Origin: Halichondria panicea
Taxonomy: Eukaryota > Porifera > Demospongiae > Suberitida > Halichondriidae
Assembly (NCBI RefSeq): GCF_963675165.1
Contig: NC_087391.1
Location: forward strand, 5,134,646 to 5,198,645
Length of the DNA: 64,000 nucleotides
Direction: 5' to 3'
Position 1 is the stretch's first letter; each line of letters starts with the position of its first letter. The notes beneath the pieces were generated by a model. It was given only the letters and a program-made list of their open reading frames with translations, was not told where the DNA came from and searched no databases. Made by a program: the position numbers and the translations under genes. Below are positions 1 to 13,300 of this stretch, in pieces.

Positions 1-417
1 TAGGGTGCTCATGGACAGAGGTCGGTCCTCAAACACCAAACCATCCTCTCCTATCTTAGGGTCTGAGGGAGACAAGTACAGTATTGAAATGTAGACAAGT
101 GTACAGCCACTGAGCTGAGGTAGCTAGCTCCTATAAGCTAGGTAGCTCATTATAGCAATTTTTCATGTGGAAATTATAGTACTTTCTTACCTGCCATATC
201 TTGTTAGTCCTCTTGACTCACATCAATCTTACAGTACAGTATAAAAGAAAGCTAAAATGCTGTAAGCTGTCTCAGCCTCGAGCGTCCTACAAGATAGCTT
301 GCTAAACAAAAATGGGGGTGGGGCTAGAATCACCTCAGAGCTGATATGGCTTGCAGCCAGCAATTAAATTAGTTTATTCATTAGTCTACAGACTACTGCA
401 ACTGCAACCTTTTGATC
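1..417. other. Upstream region of the first LRRK-like gene
   Basis: No coding exon is supported here. It presumably holds the promoter and 5' UTR of the gene starting at 418, but I see no convincing TATA box or other named element. A G-rich patch (about 311-325) is the only compositional feature. Confidence 0.4.
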
Positions 418-3400
418 ATGGCCACAAAAAGCAGGCTAAACAACAGCAAAAGAACAAGAACAACAGCCACCAAGCCCCAAGATGATACTTCCAAGCTGCA
501 TTCTTTTTGTGAGGTTGGAAATCTCTCAGGTGTACGGCAATACATCGACAAACTCAGCGACGAGGAGGTACCTGCAAAACTATCAACGAAGAAAGGTGTA
601 TTTGGCTACACACCTCTCCATTTAGCAGTGGCTGGTGGCCACATTGAAGTGCTGAACTATTTGCTCTCAAAGGTTAGTAAATCTGAGCTGGTGAATTGCC
701 AGGCTAACAGTGGTTACACTCCGCTGCATCTCGCCGCAAGTAGTGGCCACAGAAACTGCATCAAAGCTTTGCTAACTCACGGAGCAAATATTTCCGCAGC
801 GGATGAGTACAAGAAGACTCCCAAGCAGTCAGCAGAGCTTAGCTCTAAAGCAAGCATTGTTCGCTTGCTGCGAAGTGAAGGTGAGATAATAATAATTCTT
901 CAAAGATATTGTCATTATCTGACGGTGCAATAGTAATTCCTTTAGGGATACTCTACTACGGACTGCACAATCATTCTCTAGACCATTTTTGTCTCCATTG
1001 TACCTAATAAGCATTGTACACATTGTCAACACAGTGCATGCACGTATGCATTGTTTATAACCACACTTGCATGACCTGACGCTACACTCCTTCTGTGCAG
1101 AGATCATCAAGGAAGTTGAAACCAATGGTGAAAATTTGACTGAGCTACTACAACAGGATCTTTCACAGCTCGAAAAAGACTGTATAACTCGATCTCTCCA
1201 GGCTGCCACACGAAACAACAATCCTGTATCGATTGGCAAGCTCCTTGTGAAAGGAGCACTCCAAAACATTGAAGAATGCATAGAAATTTCTATAGTCGAG
1301 AACAAGCCTTGCAGTCGAGGAATGCTACTTTTGGCAAAGGCTGCAAGGGATGGCAACAAATCTATGGTACAGAAACTGTATGGGGAAAATGTTACTAATC
1401 CGCACACTCTTAATACGAAATATTTCAACGACGACAATTTTCCAGCAGTACAGAAGGTAGTGATTGAGGGAAAAGTTACAACTGTGGTTCCCATTGATAT
1501 TGCTCGTAAGTACGGCAAAGATCAAGTACGTGAAGAGTTGCTAATCAAAACAGACGTGAATAAAGAAACTGGGAATGTTTTTTGGCACGGTCTTCGTTTG
1601 CTGAAATTGGAGATTCCATGGTTGAGACGAATTAGTTGGGTGAAGCGATTGAGGTTGGCAAGAAATGGATTCAAGTCCTTACCACAAGAAATGGGGTCCT
1701 ACCTAAAGCAGGTATGCATGTGTATGCTGGATTGAATGTAATTGTATGCACATGAATGTATAATTGTAACGATATTATAGCTTTAGCTTTGTTAGCATAT
1801 ACAATGAGTAATAAATTGTCAATTTGCTGTCTCAATGGCACAGTGGTTTAAGCACCAACTTTCTATAGTAAGCCATGCATGCATGCATAGGTTCTATTTG
1901 CTGTCGTTTTTTCTTTCCATGTATCAACAGTTCCTTACTTGTATTCATTATTAGGTTGTGAAGCTCGATCTCCAGCACAATGAATTGGGCTCAATACCAC
2001 GCTGTATTCTCGAACTACCAAGTCTCGGAGAACTGAATCTAGCTCACAACTTACTCGAAGAAATTCCTGATGTTGTCGAATGGTCACCTTGCCTGGCTGT
2101 TCTGATCCTCTCTCACAACCATATCTCTAAGCTTCCAGACAATGTGATTGCTCCAGCCATAAGAGAACTCAACCTCAGCTTCAACCAGTTTCGCCAAGTG
2201 CCTCTCTGTATTTGTTCCTTCATGACCCTCCGCCATCTCAACCTCAGTGAGAACCAGGAAATTCTTCAGCTGCCTCCAGAAATGGGACGTCTTAAACAGC
2301 TGACTCGATTGCAACTAGACGGATTAAAAGATCTAAATGAACCACCCAAAAACATGCTAAAGGACGCAAGACATTGTGTTCGCTACCTTGATAGCAAACT
2401 CCGCTGTGCCAAAGGATTCTACAAAATGAAACTCATGCTTGTAGGTCAGGCTAATCGTGGAAAAACGACTCTTGTTGCACGGCTTCAAGGCAAAGACTGT
2501 GGAAACGAATCCACTGTGGGTGTCGATGTTAGCGAATGGTCATACAAACCATCCCTGGGCAAACACAAATTTTTCTTCAGCATCTGGGATTTTGGAGGAC
2601 AAGAGGAGTACTACGCCACACACCAGTGCTTCTTGTCGGAAAGATCACTCTACCTCATCCTATTCAACTTGAAACACGGCAAAAAAGGCGTTTATGAGCT
2701 CAAACCATGGCTGAACAACATTGCCCTCCGTGCCCCTAACTCGTTGGTGATTATCGTGGGTACCCATCTCGATCAAGTCAGCGATGAAGAGAGAGCTAAT
2801 GTAGACTCTACCCTACAATGTGCTGGTCAAATAGTCGGGTCATACTCAAACAAGTTGAACATTGCCGAAATTATGCCTGTTGGACTAACTGGACGAATCG
2901 AAAACATTGGACTTCTCAAAGAGGCAATCTACAATCATGCTGCAAACTACACTATACGTGACCAAGTAATTATGGGTCGGAAGATTCCCGCAAGCTACCA
3001 TGCTCTTGACAAACAAATTGAGGTTATTCAAGGAGAAATAAGGCAAGGAGAAAAAGATCCAATTATGACCTCGGAACAATTCAAGGCAATGGTTCTTGAG
3101 CAAAACCTTCCAGATCTGCACGATGATGATGAGCTGCAAACTGCCACTATTTTCCTCACTAACGTAGGCTCACTGCTTCACTATGACGATAGAAGCCACA
3201 ATCTCAACGAGCTCTACTTTGTCGATCCAAGGTGGCTCTGCGATATGATGTCCAAAGTGATCACGATCAGAGAAAGAAATCCATTTGTGAAGAATGGAAT
3301 ACTGAACAGTAAAGATATTCCATCTCTATTCAGAGACAAGCAATTCCCATTAGAACATTTTGAGCAATACCTCACCCTTCTCGATCGATTTGAGATTGCC

Positions 3401-6400
3401 CTCCCCCTCGACAACAGAAGAATGCTCATCCCTTCCATGTTGCTGTCAACCAGCCCACATGAAGAAGCCTCAACTGAACCTCTGTACACTCGTTACATTG
3501 TATTCACGAAGGCTGCAACACCTCCAGGATTTTGGAGTCGCCTTCTCTCCAGAATAATGCACTCAGTGCAAAAAATAATTGTTGCTCTCGATAAGACACA
3601 CACAGCAGCAACCCAGGAAGAGGCAGCCCCTGATCATGAAGAATATACTGAAGTGCCTGAGAAATCAAAACTATCAGTCGAAGTCACAGATACTCCAAAA
3701 TCATCTGACGATGAACCCTCAATGGATGTTGATAAGGAAAACATGCCAGAACCCACAACACCCACGGCAGAAATTGCGACAAGTTCGATCCCCTTATCAT
3801 TACCAGTTAATGAAGTAATTCTTCCATTTTGTTTCTCTCACTTTCCTGCTAAACTGCCCATCAACTTGCAAAACTCCTATGCAAAGGGAGACATCACACT
3901 GAAGTACTGGCGAGAGGGACTGCTCTACAGCGATCCTGAGGTCCTGTTCCGAATCGAATCCTTCTTGAGTTTAAAAAATAATGGAGACGGTGTTGTACTG
4001 CGAGCCTCTTGTACCAACGAGGGAAAGCAAATTATCGGCCAACTTGTTGATATCGTCCTCTCTCTCATTCAAGAATGGTATCCAGGTATCAGTGACTCAA
4101 GTCACGGTGGCTCTGGAGTTGGTCAGAAGGTTCTGTGCATTGAGTGCATGAAAATGGAAAGATCTAAACCATTCAAATTTCAAGTTGAGACATGTCTCAA
4201 AGCGATTGCCAACAGCGAGACAAGTATTAAATGTGGCTACGAGGAAGTCCCAGACCAGAACCACACAGTGCCTCTCACGGACGTAGTTCCAGACCTTCTG
4301 CTACAAGATATTGATTTGAAGTTTCTTTTAAAAGAAGAAGACCTCATCTATACAGAAGACAGAGCTAGTCTTCTTGGAAAAGGTGGATTCGGAAAAGTGT
4401 ACTCTGGAAAATGCTATGGCAAGCCGGTAGCTATCAAGATGTATCTTTCAAACAAAGAGGATGTATTTTCTGAGCTGCGTCTGGAAGCAAAATTACTTCA
4501 ACAATCTTACCACCCCTGTTTCGTTTGTCTAGCTGGAGTGTGCATTTACCCAATGATGGCTCTAGTTTTAGAGTTAGCTCCACTCGGAAGTCTCAAATAT
4601 CCTCTGCTGACAAAAAAAATGGCAGTACATCGGCTCACTATCTTCAGAATAGCATTGGAAGTAGCGGCAGCTCTTCGATTTGTCCACAAACAAGGAATAA
4701 TATTCCGAGATCTCAAAGCTGACAACGTTCTTCTCTGGACACTGAATCCGGATTCTCTCTGCCACTGCAAAATCACTGATTTTGGTATTGCCACCCATCT
4801 CTCCCCAGTTGGCGTCAAAGGACTAAAAGGAACAAAAGGATTCATAGCTCCCGAAGTGCTACATATCGACAAGAGAAAACAACGCTCTGGATACAACCAC
4901 AAGGCTGACACATTCTCCTATGCGATGCTACTCTACCAGATGATCGCTCGAACAAATCCATATGGGGACATTGCTGTACAAAGAATTGATTCTTGTATTG
5001 AGACTGGAGAGAGGCCTAAACTATCGAATGTAAACGTTGCTCACTGTGCTTTCCTCTACCTCACTAAACTAATGATGAATTGCTGGGAGCACAACCCCAA
5101 GAATCGACCCGAAGATGACATGCTACTTAAAAACCTTAGTCAACCAGCTATGCAATGCACCATGGCAGTTACTCCTGTGAAGAGCACCCTCTCCTTGCGC
5201 AGAGCCATTGCCATCACTCAAAACGAATTGGCAGAAGCTGATGTCATTAGTATGAACAGCGAGCTCTGGGTGTGCTGTGATGGACCTGTTGGAGCTGAGG
5301 TAAACATGTACAACACTCACACAATGGCCAAAGTTAAAACGTGTGCTGTGAATGACAACCAAGTGCATGCCGTTATCAAATGCTGCAATCACGTTTGGAT
5401 TGGGTTCAGAGTTGGAATCGAATGTAGTGTTATCAACATATTCAGTATACACGGCAAAGAACTTGTGCACAACATTCGTATGCGAGACATTTCCGTATCG
5501 TGCATGGCTTGCACAAACGAGTCAGTTTACATTGGTACAGTGGAAGGCTACTGTTTTCAATTTCCGAGTCATATCGATAAAGTTCGTTCAATTGGAAAGC
5601 CAGAGCTCAAGTACATATCAAAGAGTACAATTGACGGCATAGCTTGCACTCAACAGTGTGTTTGGGCATCACATGGCAATAACATCTACTTCATCACCTT
5701 CGAAGGCCTCAGACTTATCGGATCTGTGGAGAGAGATAGTGATGCTTTCATTGGCCAACTATCCCCCTCTCCGGACGGCAAGATTGTCTGGAGTGCCCAA
5801 CTCAATGGAGGCCAACTACTCACCGCCTGGGATACTGACCAACAACGCCATGCCTTTGATGTGGATACAAGCAAGCACTTGGCAACAATCTCTGAAGATA
5901 TTCTAGAAAAAGATAGAATCATCACAGCCATGGTACCTGCTGAAGACTGTGTGTGGGTGGGAATGGCCACAGGGCATATCCTAGTTTGCAATGGTAAGGA
6001 CCTCCTCACTTGGTTTCATCCGTACACAGAGTATGTTCGCTTCCTCACTGTACTTCCGTGCTCTGGACCGTGTGAGATGGAGCAATGTATGGTCGCCAGT
6101 GGAGGCAAAGGCTTCCAATCTATGATCGAGGATCTTAACCAAGCTGTTGTTGTTAAGGACGACGAGAAAGGACAAGAACTTGAGGAGGATTACGATGGAA
6201 AAGGAAGCTGTCTTGTTCTCTGGGAGGCTTTCCACTCCAAAGCATACAGACAAATGAGTTTGATTGAGAAGAACTCTCCAGCGATGTTTGAGAACCATAA
6301 CAGCATCAGCACAATTATTCAGGAAGGACAATTTGTGGACGGCACTAACATCTTGCAGAGAGATGCCTCCGAATCAGATGACAGTGATACCATTGTGTAC

Positions 6401-6958
6401 GAGCCTGATCTCAATGCTAAACCTTATCAAGACACAAACTACGAAACTGAAACCGTTAGTACAGAATCTGATACCACCTTTTCTGATCTCACTAGATCTA
6501 CAGTCCTCACATGCACACGCAGTAGAGATGTTTCAAACCCAACTCCTAGCTCTAATTTTTCCAGTGATTATCTAGCCTCAGAAGAAGAAGTGCGGCCTGA
6601 GATCGAGACTAGTGATTACCTGGACCCATTTGTAAGTGGAAGTACATTCCGACCAAGAACTACCACTATTGTGAGTAAAAGCAGACGAGTTTCTACTGAT
6701 GCAGTTTTTGAGATAAAACTGCACTCAACAAAGCAGACTGTTCGCATCACGTGCCCAAGCCCTCCCCAGCTGACAGTTTTGCTGAGAAAACTTTTGGCTG
6801 ATGCTTCCGCTAATGAAAACGATAGCAAGCTGGTGTACTATACAGACACAGATAAAGAGATGGAGATAAAATCACAAGAACACTTCAAGAAGTATTTGAT
6901 GTTCGAGAACAAACCACAACTATGGCTAGCAACTTTTTCTAGAGCAACTCGTAATTAG
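418..6958 (+). CDS. LRRK-like protein A (ANK-LRR-Roc-COR-kinase-propeller)
   Basis: Three exons, 418-880, 1101-1711 and 1955-6958, join in frame to about 2025 aa, close to the usual length of LRRK1/LRRK2-type ROCO kinases. The ATG at 418 is the first in frame. Order seen: two or more ankyrin repeats (about residues 60-150, GYTPLHLA motifs), linker, leucine-rich repeats (about 340-490), Roc GTPase with P-loop GQANRGKT (about 522) and DFGGQEE switch, THLD base motif, COR region, kinase (about 1158-1440) with GKGGFGKV glycine loop, VAIK lysine, FRDLKADN catalytic loop (Phe in place of the usual His; LRRK proteins carry Tyr) and DFG, then a beta-propeller-like region (WVGMATGHI) and a C-terminal PB1-like segment (about 1942-2015). 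By family, a cytosolic GTP-regulated Ser/Thr kinase scaffold; the substrate is unknown. Exon 3 alone encodes LRR to stop. The PB1-like tail is my weakest domain call. A tandem paralogue follows at 7350. Confidence 0.9.
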
Positions 6959-7349
6959 TTTTTAGTTTGTATACTGTGTAGTGTGTGTTTTCTGTACTGA
7001 TATGCATCGTAATTATGTTATTATATAGAGAAAGTGCAACATCACAAAAATAACTGCCAGAAGGGGGTATCCAGTGCGCATGCGCAAAAGCAACTTGTAG
7101 GCCTACGTTTCGAGGGCGACTAAATATGTCCGCCCTCGAAACATGGAATCCCTAACATGGATATGCGCACTTGTGCTGAAAAAAGGGGCTGGGCTAGGCT
7201 GCATAGTTTTATCACATGAGAGGATGCTCAGTTAGCTAACACAAGATAACTACAAGCTAATGTAAGAAGCTACAAGCTCTTCACTGCAGTGCTGCATGCA
7301 TACGGATTGAAAAGGAGTCAATTCACTCCCTTAGGCTTAGCCTGTGCCA
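6959..7349. other. Short spacer between the LRRK-like genes, with a hairpin
   Basis: The 391-bp spacer holds the 3' end of gene A and presumably the promoter of gene B. A 12-bp perfect inverted repeat (GTTTCGAGGGCG at 7107-7118 and its complement at 7131-7142, 12-base loop) sits mid-spacer. It may be a transposon remnant or a regulatory structure; nothing else is recognised. Confidence 0.5.
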
Positions 7350-10300
7350 ATGGCAGACCGACCCACTAGAACCACAGGACAGCCTGGAAAGTTCTACCAT
7401 GATGATGCAAAGCTCCACAAGCTGTGTCATGATGGAAATCTCGGTAAAGTCAAGAAGTTTGTTGAAAAACTGAATAATGATGAATTAGCCGAGAAGCTAT
7501 CGAACAGGAAAGGAGTATTTGGATACACGCCGCTGCATGAAGCCGTCGCTAGCGGTAAATCTGAAGTACTGGACTATGTGCTGAAAAAAACTGGCAACGC
7601 TCATGTGAACGGTAGAGCGAACAGTGGTTACACTCCACTGCATCTTGCAGCCAGTAGCGGACACAAAGACTGTGTAAAAACCCTGCTAGATCACGGTGCA
7701 GACATTGCAATTATCGATGAGTATGGTAAGACTCCGAAGCAAACGGCAGAGCTAAGCTCTAAAGGAAGCATTGTTCGGTTACTTAGAAGTGAAGGTGAGA
7801 GTTTAAGTGTATTTAATGCAGCTGTGGTCAGTCATTTAATATTCCCCTTATAAACATGGAGTCTCCAGTATTTATTTTGCAAGTGTTATAACGTTTATTT
7901 AAACAGTTAAATAAATTATTGTTTCAATTAAGAATTGCTTAGTGAAACTGTGACTGTACGTGTTTTGTGTACTAATGTTTTGTGCAATACTAACACCTGA
8001 ACATAACTAACTTCAGAATACAAGCATTGATGGGTAGATCTGATAACATAAAAGTATTCACAGTGACCAACGTCTGCACAACATCAATCTTTACAAATGT
8101 ATACACAAAGTACTGCATGTTCAAGCTGCCTTATAGCGGGTATATTTCGAGGGTATAAACTTTCGCGGAATGACCATTAGAGAAAGGTTTTCGCGGATTC
8201 AATAATAGCAGCCTTTCTGCAGCATGCATGCGATATTAAATTCGGGGGCATAAATGTTCGTGGTAGATGCTTAATCAGCGAAAACCATGAACATTTTATA
8301 CTCTCGAAATATACCCGCTGTATGGTATCTCATGCTAACTAATTGACTGATTGACAAACATGTCTGTTGTGTTGTGTATGTGTATATACATGTTTATGTA
8401 TGTAATAGGGATCTTTAATCTTTAGCGTTTAGTCTGCGATTCATTGTAGTGTGAACTGTGGCATTTCGCTTTCATTGAGTGCGGTCGCATGTTTTTCTTT
8501 CTGGTACAGTTTCATTGAGCTCTGAGAAGACTAATAGCTACATGGTACATACCCCACCCCCCCCACCCCCACCCCACCCCCTGTGTGGTTAACCAGCTAT
8601 GCTAACAGTTTCCTTATCCCATTCATTAATATAAAAGGGCTTTGTGTGATGTGGTGAATGATTGTAATTCAGTGAAGTATATTATAGTGAAAGTACAAGC
8701 CTTGTAGTAAAGTGGTAGATTGTTGTACAACAAAATGTAATTTGCACTACTGTATACGTATTATATATGACATGTACAGTTATATACAGCAATTAGTGTG
8801 TACAAGCTATGCTGTAGTGCTAATCACTGTTCTCTGGCTTAGAATTCCAATCTCTCCTTTCCAGAAATCATCAAAGAAGTAGAGAACAATGGAGACAAAC
8901 TCACCGACCTTCTACGAAACGGTGCCGATCAGCTTGAACCGAATTGCCTCCCTCGAGCGCTGAAAGCCGCCACAAGAAACGACAGCCATCACAACATAGG
9001 AAAGCTCATAGTCAAAGGAGCTACTAACTTGGAGGAATGTATGGACATAGCCATCACTGAAAAGAAGCCTCATAGCCGAGCCATGCTTCTACTTGTCAAG
9101 GCCGGCATTACTGGAAACAAATCGATTATCCAGAAACTGTTTGGAGATCCAGTGAGCAACCTCGGCAGTTTGGACCCGAGAGAGTTTATGGACGATCAGG
9201 AGGTTCAAAATGGTGTCATCAGTGGCAAAGTCTCAACAGTGGTTCCCATAGAAATTGCCCGCAGAAACGGCAACGGACAAGTTCGTGAAGAATTGCTCAT
9301 CAAAACGGATGTAAATCGAGAAGAAGCATCTGTGTTCTGGCATGGTCTTCGTCTTCTCTCTCTGGATATTTCGTGGCTGCGACGAATCAGCTGGGTGAAA
9401 CGCCTCCGACTGGCGAGAAATGGATTCAAGAGCTTACCTCAGGAAATGGGAACATACCTGAAACAGGTAGATATGGGATATAATTACACAATGTGTTATA
9501 GTGTACTAGCATTGTTACTACTGCTCTAACATTGACTTTACCTTCTTATAATTATATTATATTTTTAATTACTATTACTTTTATTCTTGCAGGTTGTGAA
9601 GCTCGATCTCCAGCACAATGAATTGGGCTCAATACCACGCTGTCTTCTCGAACTACCAAGTCTCGGAGAACTGAATCTAGCTCACAACTTACTCGAAGAA
9701 ATTCCCGATGTTGCCGAATGGTCGCCTTGCCTGACAGTGCTTGACCTCTCTCACAACCAGCTCAGCGGCATGCCCATCAATGTGATTGCCCCAGCTATAA
9801 GATCACTCAACCTCAGCTTCAACCTGTTCCGTCACGTGCCTCTCTGCATTTGCTCCTTCACAACCCTCCACTCTCTTAACCTCAGTGAGAACCAAGACAT
9901 TCTTCAGCTACCTGCAGAAATGGGACGTCTAAGCCAGCTCTCTCGCCTAGGTCTTCTGGGACTGAAAGATCTCAACGATCCTCCACGGAATTTACTCAAG
10001 GAACCAAGAGATTGCATTCGCTACCTCAATAGCAAGCTCCGCTGTGCCAAAGGGTTCTACAAAATGAAACTCATGCTCGTAGGTCAGGCCAATCGTGGAA
10101 AAACGACTCTTGTTGCACGGCTTCAAGGTAAAGACTGCGGAAACGAATCCACTGTGGGTGTCGATGTTAGCGAATGGTGGTACAAACCAAGCCTGGGCAA
10201 AAACAAATTTCAATTCAGCATCTGGGATTTTGGAGGACAAGAGGAGTACTACGCCACACATCAGTGCTTCTTGTCGGAACGATCGCTCTACCTCCTTCTA

Positions 10301-13300
10301 TTCAACCTGAAACACGGCGAAAAAGGAGTGCATGAGCTCAAACCATGGCTGAACAACATTGCTCTCCGTGCCCCTAACTCGTTGGTGATTATCGTGGGTA
10401 CCCATCTTGATCAAGTCAAGGACGAAGAGAGAACTGGTGTGGATGCTACCCTACAATGTGCCGGGCAAGTAGCCGGAGCATACTGCAATAAACTGAAGAT
10501 TGCCGAAATTATGCCTGTTGGACTAACCGGACGAATCGAAAACATTGGTCTTCTCAAAGAGGCAATCTACAATCATGCTGCGAACTACACCACACGTAGA
10601 GGCCAGCCCATCATGGGCCAGAAAATTCCAGCAAGCTATCACACTCTTGACAAACGCCTCGAGGGCATACAGGAGCAAGTACGGCGGGGAGATCTCGAGC
10701 CGATAATGCACTCAGAGCAATTCAAGTCAATGGTCCTCCAGATGAATCTACCTGACATGCACGATGATGACGAATTGAAAACTGCCACTCTTTTCCTCAC
10801 AGATATCGGCTCACTGCTTCACTATGACGATAGAAGCCACAATCTCAACGAGCTCTACTTTGTCGACCCAAGGTGGCTCTGCGATATGATGTCCAAAGTG
10901 GTCACGATCAGAGAAAGAAATCCGTTTATCAAGGGTGGAATTCTGCACAGCAAAAACATTCCCTTCTTATTCCGAGACAAGCGATTCCCATGGGAACGCT
11001 ACGAGCAGTATCTAGCTCTTCTGGACAAGTTTGAGATTGCCCTACCTCTCGACAACAAACGAGTATTGGTCCCCTCCATGTTGGATCTAAATCGCCCGAA
11101 AGAAGTTGAAGAAGAGTACCATGAATTGAAAAGCAAACCTCTCTATACCCGCTTCATCATATTCAAGCAGGCGACCACACCTCCCGGCTTCTGGAGCCGA
11201 CTACTGTCTCGGGTTATGCATTCGGTACAGAAGGTTGTCATTGCACTCGACAAAATAGTTTTAGACATTCCCGAGCTTGACCTCGAGACGTCTCAGGAGG
11301 ATACGCCCTCGGAAATCTCAGACGTGACTTCTGTTCCCCCTACAAGTATTTCGTCATCGTATCCTCCTCCCTCGTTTGAGTCTCAGATCTCCTCCGAACC
11401 TCAACCAAACTCTCTCCAATGGGAAGCCGACTCCCAGTACTCGGACGAGCTACAAAGCCCAACATCCCCACCTGAAAATGGCCCTACAGTTATTACTGGC
11501 CCTGTGAATCACGAAGTTTTGGATAGCAATTTATCTCTGCTACCAAATTTCCCCGGCCCACTTCCAATCAGCCTCGAGGACCCTGAACGCTCCCCAGAAG
11601 ATGTCAAGCTTCTCTACTGGCGTGAAGGACTATTTTATAGAGACCCTGATGTCGTTTTTCGAATTGAATCTCTCTCAACCTCCCAGCATTTCAGCAAAGA
11701 GAAGGGTGATGGCGTACTATTAAGTGCATCTCCCAGCAACGATGGTAAACAAGTTATTGGCCAGCTAGTCGACATTGTTATTGCCCTGGTTCAAGAGTGG
11801 TACCCTGGGCTTGCTGAAACCAACCAAGGTGGCGGGGTTGAGCAGAGAGTGCCGTGCTTTGAGTGTGTCAAACTAGCAAGAGCCAAACCTTTCGAGTTTT
11901 TAGTTGAGCAGTGCCTTACCGTGATTTCAAGAAATGAAACTAGCATAGAATGTGGATATTTCAGAAACGATCCAGCCAAAAACCACACTGTTGAACTCAC
12001 CGACATTGTTCCTGATCTACTACTTCAAGACATCGAAACTAAGTTTCTCCTGAAGAAAGAAGACATCATCTACGAGGAAGATGACGCATTCCTTCTCGGA
12101 AAGGGTGGATACGGAAAGGTCTACCGTGGAAAGTGCCATGGCAAACAAGTAGCCATCAAGAAATACCTCACCAGAAATGAGGAAGCATTCACAGAACTGA
12201 GATCAGAAGCTAAACTACTGCAACAGTCTCATCACCCTTGTTTCGTTTGCCTGGAGGGTGTGTGTGTGTACCCAATGATGGCTCTCGTCCTTGAGTTAGC
12301 TCCTCTTGGATCACTTTCATTTTCTCTACTGAAAAAGAAGATACCGATACATCGGCTCACTATTTTCCGAATAGCATTGGAAGTGGCGGCAGCTCTTCGA
12401 TTTGTCCACAAACAAGGAATAGTATTCCGAGATCTCAAAGCTGACAACGTTCTTCTTTGGACATTGAATCCGGATTCACTCTGCCACTGCAAAATCACCG
12501 ACTTCGGTATTGCCACCCATCTCTCCCCAGTCGGTGCTAAAGGCCTACAGGGCACAAAAGGTTTTATCGCTCCTGAAGTTCTACACATTGGCAAGAGAAA
12601 GCAACGATCTGCCTACGACCACAAAGCCGACACATTCTCGTTTGCAATGTTCCTCTACCAAATGATTGCTCGACGGCACCCCTACCACGATATAGCAGGC
12701 CACAGGATCGACGCATCTGTTGAAAGTGGAGAGAGACCCAAACTTCTGGATGTGGATCATGCTCATTTTGCATTCTACTACCTGACAAAGCTTATGGAGA
12801 TTTGCTGGAAAGACAAGTCTACAAAACGACCAGAGGACGATGCTATTCTCAAGAAACTCTGCCTTTCTCCCATGCAAAGCACAATGGCAGTCACTCCCAT
12901 CAAAAGTCGATTTTCACTCCGAAAAGCGATAGCCATCACCCCTACCGATTTCATAAAAGCAAATGTCGTGAATCGCAACTATAACGAGTTGTGGGTGTGT
13001 TGTGACGGAGCAGAAGGAGCGGAGATCAACATGTACAATACTCACACTATGGCCAAGGTGAACAAGAACTTCATCAAAGACAACCAAGTCCAAGCCATCA
13101 TCAAGTGTGGCGACCACCTCTGGATTGGTTCTCGTGCTGGAATCGAGTATGGAGTTGTGGACATCTTCAGCATTCAGACAAAAGAGCTCGTCCATAACAT
13201 ACGAATGAGAGAGAATTCAGTTTCGTGCATGTCATGTACTGACAAGGCAGTCTACATTGGCACTCTTGAGGGCTACTGTTTCCGATTTATTAGCAACATT

